64,000 nt of DNA from Pedobacter xixiisoli (GTDB taxonomy: Bacteria; Bacteroidota; Bacteroidia; Sphingobacteriales; Sphingobacteriaceae). The position numbers were made by a program, and so were the translations under genes. The stretch lies in NCBI RefSeq assembly GCF_900215335.1, contig NZ_OCMT01000003.1, positions 310,001-374,000 of the forward strand. Reading direction: 5' to 3'. This document shows, piece by piece, positions 61,047 through 64,000 of the stretch. Under the pieces are notes generated by a model. That model worked only from the letters and a program-made list of their open reading frames with translations. It was not told where the DNA came from and did not search any database. The stretch's first letter is position 1; every line of letters begins with the position of its first letter.

Positions 61047-62492
61047 TTATTTGATCAGATGTTTAATCTGGATAATTTCGTGTTCATCCAAGAAACGCCA
61101 TTTTCCTCTAGGCAAATCTTTCTTGGTTAAATTGCCATAAACCACACGGTCTAGCTTTACAACGTCATATCCCAAATGTTCAAAAATACGGCGAACAATT
61201 CTGTTTTTACCGCTGTGTATTTGAATACCTACTTCGTTTTTAGCTGCACCAGCTACATAAGAAATATTATCTGGCTTAATTAAGCCATCTTCTAATTCTA
61301 AACCAAATTGGATTTTATTGAAATCGCCCTGCGAAAGGTTCTTATTAAGTTCTACTTGATAAATTTTAGTAATACCATGACGAGGGTGAGATAATTTGTC
61401 TGCTAAATCACCATCATTGGTCATTAATAGTAAGCCTGTTGTATTTCTGTCTAAACGACCTACCGGATAAATACGCTCACGACTAGCTTTCTCTACTAAA
61501 TGCATTACCGTTTTACGCTCCTGAGGGTCTTCAGTAGTTGTGATGTAATCTTTAGGTTTGTTTAAAAGCACGTAAACTCTTTTTTCGCGTTTCAACAACT
61601 CACCGTTGTATCTTACCTCGTCTTTGTAAGGGTTTACTTTGTGGCCTAGCTCAGTAACTGGTACTCCATTTACAGAAACTACGCCTGCTTCAATCAGTTC
61701 ATCGGCTTTACGACGAGAACATATACCTGAATTGGCAATGTAGCGGTTCAAACGAATTAAATCGTCGTCTTCTTTCGGAGCATTTTTTCTACTTCTTAAG
61801 GTAGGAGCCACTCTCTCGCCTTTATCTTCTTTTTTATTTTTGAAATTACCGTCTTCTCTTTTCCTAAAAGGACGATTATCTCCGTAGCGGTTGCCGCTGT
61901 CTTTTCTGTCTGAAAATTTAGAAGCTGCACCGTCTTTGGCGTAGCTATCTTTTTTTACATAGCTTCTTCTCTCGCCCGAGTTTTCCTCGCGGCTGCCATT
62001 TCCTTTAGCAGAAAAAGGTCTATCTTGTTTTTCCCAAGGCTTGCTGTCTCTTCTATCTGATGAGTTTTCGTCACGTTTACCTCTTCCGGCAAAAGGTTTG
62101 TCAGACTTTTCCCAAGGTTTGTTATCTCTCTTATCAAATGATTTTTTAAAGCCTGATGTTTCGTTTGAATCTCTTCTAGGTCTTTCAGAACGAGATTGGA
62201 AATCTCCACCTTTAGAATAGCTGCCTTTGTTATCTCTTTTATCGAAAGATTTTTTGAAACCTGATGTTTCATCTGAATCATTTCGTGATCTTGATGAGCG
62301 AGGTTTAGCATCATCGCTCTTGTTATATTTAGAATCTCTTCTGTCATTGGTGCCGAAACTTCTGCTTTTGTTTTCGTCTTTGGCACTAAATCTTGGCTTG
62401 TCACTATCTGTCTGTGCGGTTCTTCTTCCGGTTGTGCTTCTGCCTGGTTTGGACTTGTCATCCCGACTTTTCCCTTTGTTACTATTTGTCAT
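61047..62492 (-). CDS. RluB/RsuA-type rRNA pseudouridine synthase with long repetitive N-terminus
   Basis: 481 residues. The last ~235 are the enzyme: an S4 RNA-binding domain from about 243 (LIRLNRYIANSGICSRRKADELIEAGVVSVNG), then the catalytic domain with Asp in YPVGRLDRNTTGLLLMTNDGD (~343). It isomerises a uridine in 23S or 16S rRNA. The first ~240 residues are a charged, disordered Lys/Arg/Asp/Ser tail. It has two near-identical blocks (ETSGFKKSFDKRDNK, coded at about 62232-62276 and 62109-62153) and repeats of DRRDSKPWEK. Such tails are common in Bacteroidota RNA-binding proteins and likely bind RNA. Confidence 0.93.
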   Translation of the reverse strand: MTNSNKGKSRDDKSKPGRSTTGRRTAQTDSDKPRFSAKDENKSRSFGTNDRRDSKYNKSDDAKPRSSRSRNDSDETSGFKKSFDKRDNKGSYSKGGDFQSRSERPRRDSNETSGFKKSFDKRDNKPWEKSDKPFAGRGKRDENSSDRRDSKPWEKQDRPFSAKGNGSREENSGERRSYVKKDSYAKDGAASKFSDRKDSGNRYGDNRPFRKREDGNFKNKKEDKGERVAPTLRSRKNAPKEDDDLIRLNRYIANSGICSRRKADELIEAGVVSVNGVPVTELGHKVNPYKDEVRYNGELLKREKRVYVLLNKPKDYITTTEDPQERKTVMHLVEKASRERIYPVGRLDRNTTGLLLMTNDGDLADKLSHPRHGITKIYQVELNKNLSQGDFNKIQFGLELEDGLIKPDNISYVAGAAKNEVGIQIHSGKNRIVRRIFEHLGYDVVKLDRVVYGNLTKKDLPRGKWRFLDEHEIIQIKHLIK

Positions 62493-62652
62493 GATACGCT
62501 TTTAATCGCATAAAATAATGCGGCTACAAAGTTAGCAAATTTACATGGATAAACAATTTGGAAATATACTGATTTTTCTAAAAAATACGCCATGTAAAAT
62601 CTAGGCTCACAGTATTTTAAAGCTTGATTTTTGCGCTTATTTATGTAAGTGC

Positions 62653-62683
62653 TTGATAATTAAATAAATAAAATGTACCTTTG
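62653..62683 (+). promoter_or_regulatory. Consensus promoter of the lytic transglycosylase gene
   Basis: TTG (62653-62655), a 20-base spacer, and TACCTTTG (62676-62683) match TTG-N19-21-TAnnTTTG. The leader is about 30 bases and ends with AAAGGAGGAAG before ATG. Confidence 0.7.
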
Positions 62684-62721
62684 CCGCACAAGTATTAAGT
62701 GTTAACTAAAAAAGGAGGAAG

Positions 62722-63504
62722 ATGTTAAAGAAACACCTCATTCCATTAACAGTAATTCTAGGATTATTGGTGATGGCAAATGTGTTTGCTTATAAGCTAC
62801 CAACCAAAGTAGAAAATCTTAAGAAAGATAACTATACCAACATTACAAAAGAAACCGAAGAGCCGGTATTTTCAATAGCTCAATTAGAGTTTGCCGAAGA
62901 AACATTGCCAGTTGGCGATACTCGGATAACTCAAAAAATGAAGAGAACTTTGGCTTCATTTTCTTATGGAAATTTGCAAACAAATCGTTTGCATTTAAAA
63001 GCAGCGGAATGGTTTCCTATCGTAGAGCCAATTTTGGCAGCCTATGGTATACCTAATGATTTTAAGTATCTGCCTCTAGTAGAGTCTGGCTTAAGAGGTG
63101 GGGTATCACCTAAAGGTGCGGCAGGTTACTGGCAGTTTATGCCTAGTACCGCCCGTATGTATGGATTAAAGGTGAATAAAAGAGTAGACGAGCGCTACAA
63201 CCTTAGAAAATCTACCATCGCGGCAGCAAAATATATTAAAGAACTTTATGGAGTCTTTGATAGCTGGACTTTAGTGGCAGCAGCTTACAATGTTGGCGAT
63301 GGCCACATGCGTAAGCAAATTAACCGCCAAGGGCAGGATAATTATTTCAAAATGAAACTGAATAGAGAAACAGGGGCTTATGTCTACAAACTGATCTCGA
63401 TGAAAGAAATTCTAGAAAATCCGAGCCGTAATGGTTATAAAAATCAGAAAGCGTTAATCGCATATAAACAAGTAGAAGACGTAAGTGCTACTACTGTAGA
63501 GTAA
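62722..63504 (+). CDS. Lytic transglycosylase (SLT/MltD-type)
   Basis: 260 residues. N-terminal hydrophobic segment (HLIPLTVILGLLVMANVFA) that is a signal peptide or anchor. The SLT domain (~110-235) has the catalytic Glu in YLPLVESGLRGG, then SPKGAAGYWQFMPSTARMYGL and AAAYNVGDGHMRKQI. It cleaves the glycan strands of peptidoglycan in the periplasm. There is no LysM domain, unlike full MltD. The ribosome site GGAGG six bases upstream is strong for this organism. Confidence 0.93.
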   Translation: MLKKHLIPLTVILGLLVMANVFAYKLPTKVENLKKDNYTNITKETEEPVFSIAQLEFAEETLPVGDTRITQKMKRTLASFSYGNLQTNRLHLKAAEWFPIVEPILAAYGIPNDFKYLPLVESGLRGGVSPKGAAGYWQFMPSTARMYGLKVNKRVDERYNLRKSTIAAAKYIKELYGVFDSWTLVAAAYNVGDGHMRKQINRQGQDNYFKMKLNRETGAYVYKLISMKEILENPSRNGYKNQKALIAYKQVEDVSATTVE

Positions 63505-63540
63505 AAATTAAATTGGTATAGCTTTTTTATAAGCATTTTA

Positions 63541-63580
63541 GAAGGCTGTTTCTCTTTTCCAGGGGAAGCAGTCTTTTTGT
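63541..63580 (+). terminator. Terminator of the lytic transglycosylase gene
   Basis: AAGGCTGTTTC pairs with GGAAGCAGTCTT (two G-U pairs), followed by TTTTTG. Confidence 0.65.
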
Positions 63581-63644
63581 TTTTAAACTTTTTAGCCAAA
63601 GATGTGCGGATAGTTGTAGTTCGCATAGATGTTTTTCGGCTTGT

Positions 63645-63766
63645 CGTCATTTTGACCGCAGCGGAGCGAAGTCTCGTACGTACGGGAGAGAATCTTTCAA
63701 TTTGTATTATAGCGCCAAAGATTTAGCTAAGCTTTCTTTCAGTTCTCCGCTACGATCGAAATGACG
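63645..63766. repeat. GTCATTTCGA-type dispersed hairpin repeat
   Basis: CGTCATTTTGA (63645-63655) faces TCGAAATGACG (63756-63766), with AGAATCTTTCAA and CTTTCTTTCAGTTCTCC as partly related inner words. Same family as 29178-29266. The 392-bp gap 63505-63896 has no other supported feature besides a terminator. Confidence 0.75.
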
Positions 63767-63896
63767 GAGTTCGATAGTGTTAGAAACGTAATTACTGCCT
63801 ATTCCGATTTATCGGAAAGCTTAGCATGACATTGAACTCAGCAACAAAACTGCTTTGCTTTCGATTTTTAACTTTTAACTTTCTACTTTTGAAACT

Positions 63897-64000
63897 ATGT
63901 CTTTACAGCAGTTAAAAGTTACCCGAGTTCAGCAAGAAGTTAACGAAGTAATTACGATTATTCTTGAACCTTTAGCTGGCGAAAAGCCTGTTTTTAAAGC
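63897..64000 (+). CDS. Start of a probable ferredoxin/FAD-NADP reductase (3' end outside window)
   Basis: From ATG 63897 the frame reads MSLQQLKVTRVQQEVNEVIT and on through IILEPLAGEKPVFKA to the window edge. This LKVxxVxxETxDxxTxxLEP pattern is the first strand pair of the FAD-binding domain in ferredoxin-NADP reductase-like flavoproteins (phenylacetate epoxidase subunit E or flavodoxin reductase type). Only 34 residues are visible, so the subfamily and any iron-sulfur domain cannot be judged. Confidence 0.55.
   Translation, partial: MSLQQLKVTRVQQEVNEVITIILEPLAGEKPVFK

Noticed and set aside
1..64000. CRISPR array, insertion sequence, prophage or integrative element
   Set aside because: No regularly spaced repeats, transposase, integrase, phage structural genes or attachment-site duplications were found in the window.

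Overview
The window is chromosomal DNA from a Bacteroidota bacterium, most likely of the Pedobacter/Sphingobacteriaceae group. Evidence: low GC, a type IX secretion 'type B' C-terminal sorting domain followed by a PorP/SprF protein, NodT-type outer-membrane lipoproteins, outer-membrane beta-barrel family proteins, BshA (bacillithiol synthesis), repeated promoter -7 boxes of the Bacteroidota form TAnnTTTG, and weak use of Shine-Dalgarno sites. I see no prophage, insertion sequence, CRISPR array, rRNA operon or replication origin.

Layout. 1-4111: 3' part of a giant repeat-rich secreted adhesin, its PorP/SprF partner and a receiver-only response regulator. 4427-9896: long-chain acyl-CoA synthetase, gamma-glutamyltransferase, OmpA-family protein. 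9964-17825: a lipoprotein, then a xylose module on the minus strand (LacI-family regulator, xylB, xylA, SGLT-type symporter), then a DUF2130 coiled-coil protein. 18006-26518: MFS transporter, receiver-only protein, and a complete TetR-controlled RND efflux operon (MFP, RND pump, outer-membrane factor). 26755-34231: pentapeptide protein, S8 protease, acetyl-CoA hydrolase/CoA-transferase, AraC regulator, degenerate receiver, pirin, and a probable DACNV/diadenylate-cyclase-like protein. 34232-37033: an unlisted 53-residue membrane peptide and proBA. 37418-47594: PadR/PspC pair, outer-membrane receptor-like protein, a large unknown lipoprotein, a tRNA-Cys next to a tRNA-like sequence with an insertion, and a macroglobulin/TonB-plug protein. 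48082-53086: nitroreductase with a second TetR, a beta-barrel protein, DUF1398, MsrA, a 2-oxoglutarate oxygenase. 53145-64000: OstA-like protein, TilS, a PH-like membrane protein, BshA, a J-domain/KTSC fusion, lactonase, RluB-type pseudouridine synthase, a lytic transglycosylase, and the start of a probable ferredoxin reductase.

How parts work together. In the xyl module a near-perfect LacI-type palindrome lies directly on the xylB -7 box, so the regulator probably represses kinase, isomerase and transporter together. The two TetR proteins, 28 kb apart, are paralogues and both have the same 13-bp palindrome (TTAACAnTGTTAA) next to their promoters. This points to a shared or cross-talking efflux/nitroreductase regulon.

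The intergenic DNA is rich in hairpins: intrinsic terminators, and several families of dispersed inverted repeats (GTCATTTCGA-type, CTGTCGAAG-type, AAACATTAAG-type, CAGGTATCAG-type, GTTGGCG-type). The most unusual items are the tRNA-like sequence with a 68-base insertion in its anticodon arm, the 53-residue peptide that abuts the DAC-like gene, the shared TetR operators, and a lipoprotein with a pore-former-like hydrophobic hairpin. All functions are inferred from sequence reading only; no database search was run.
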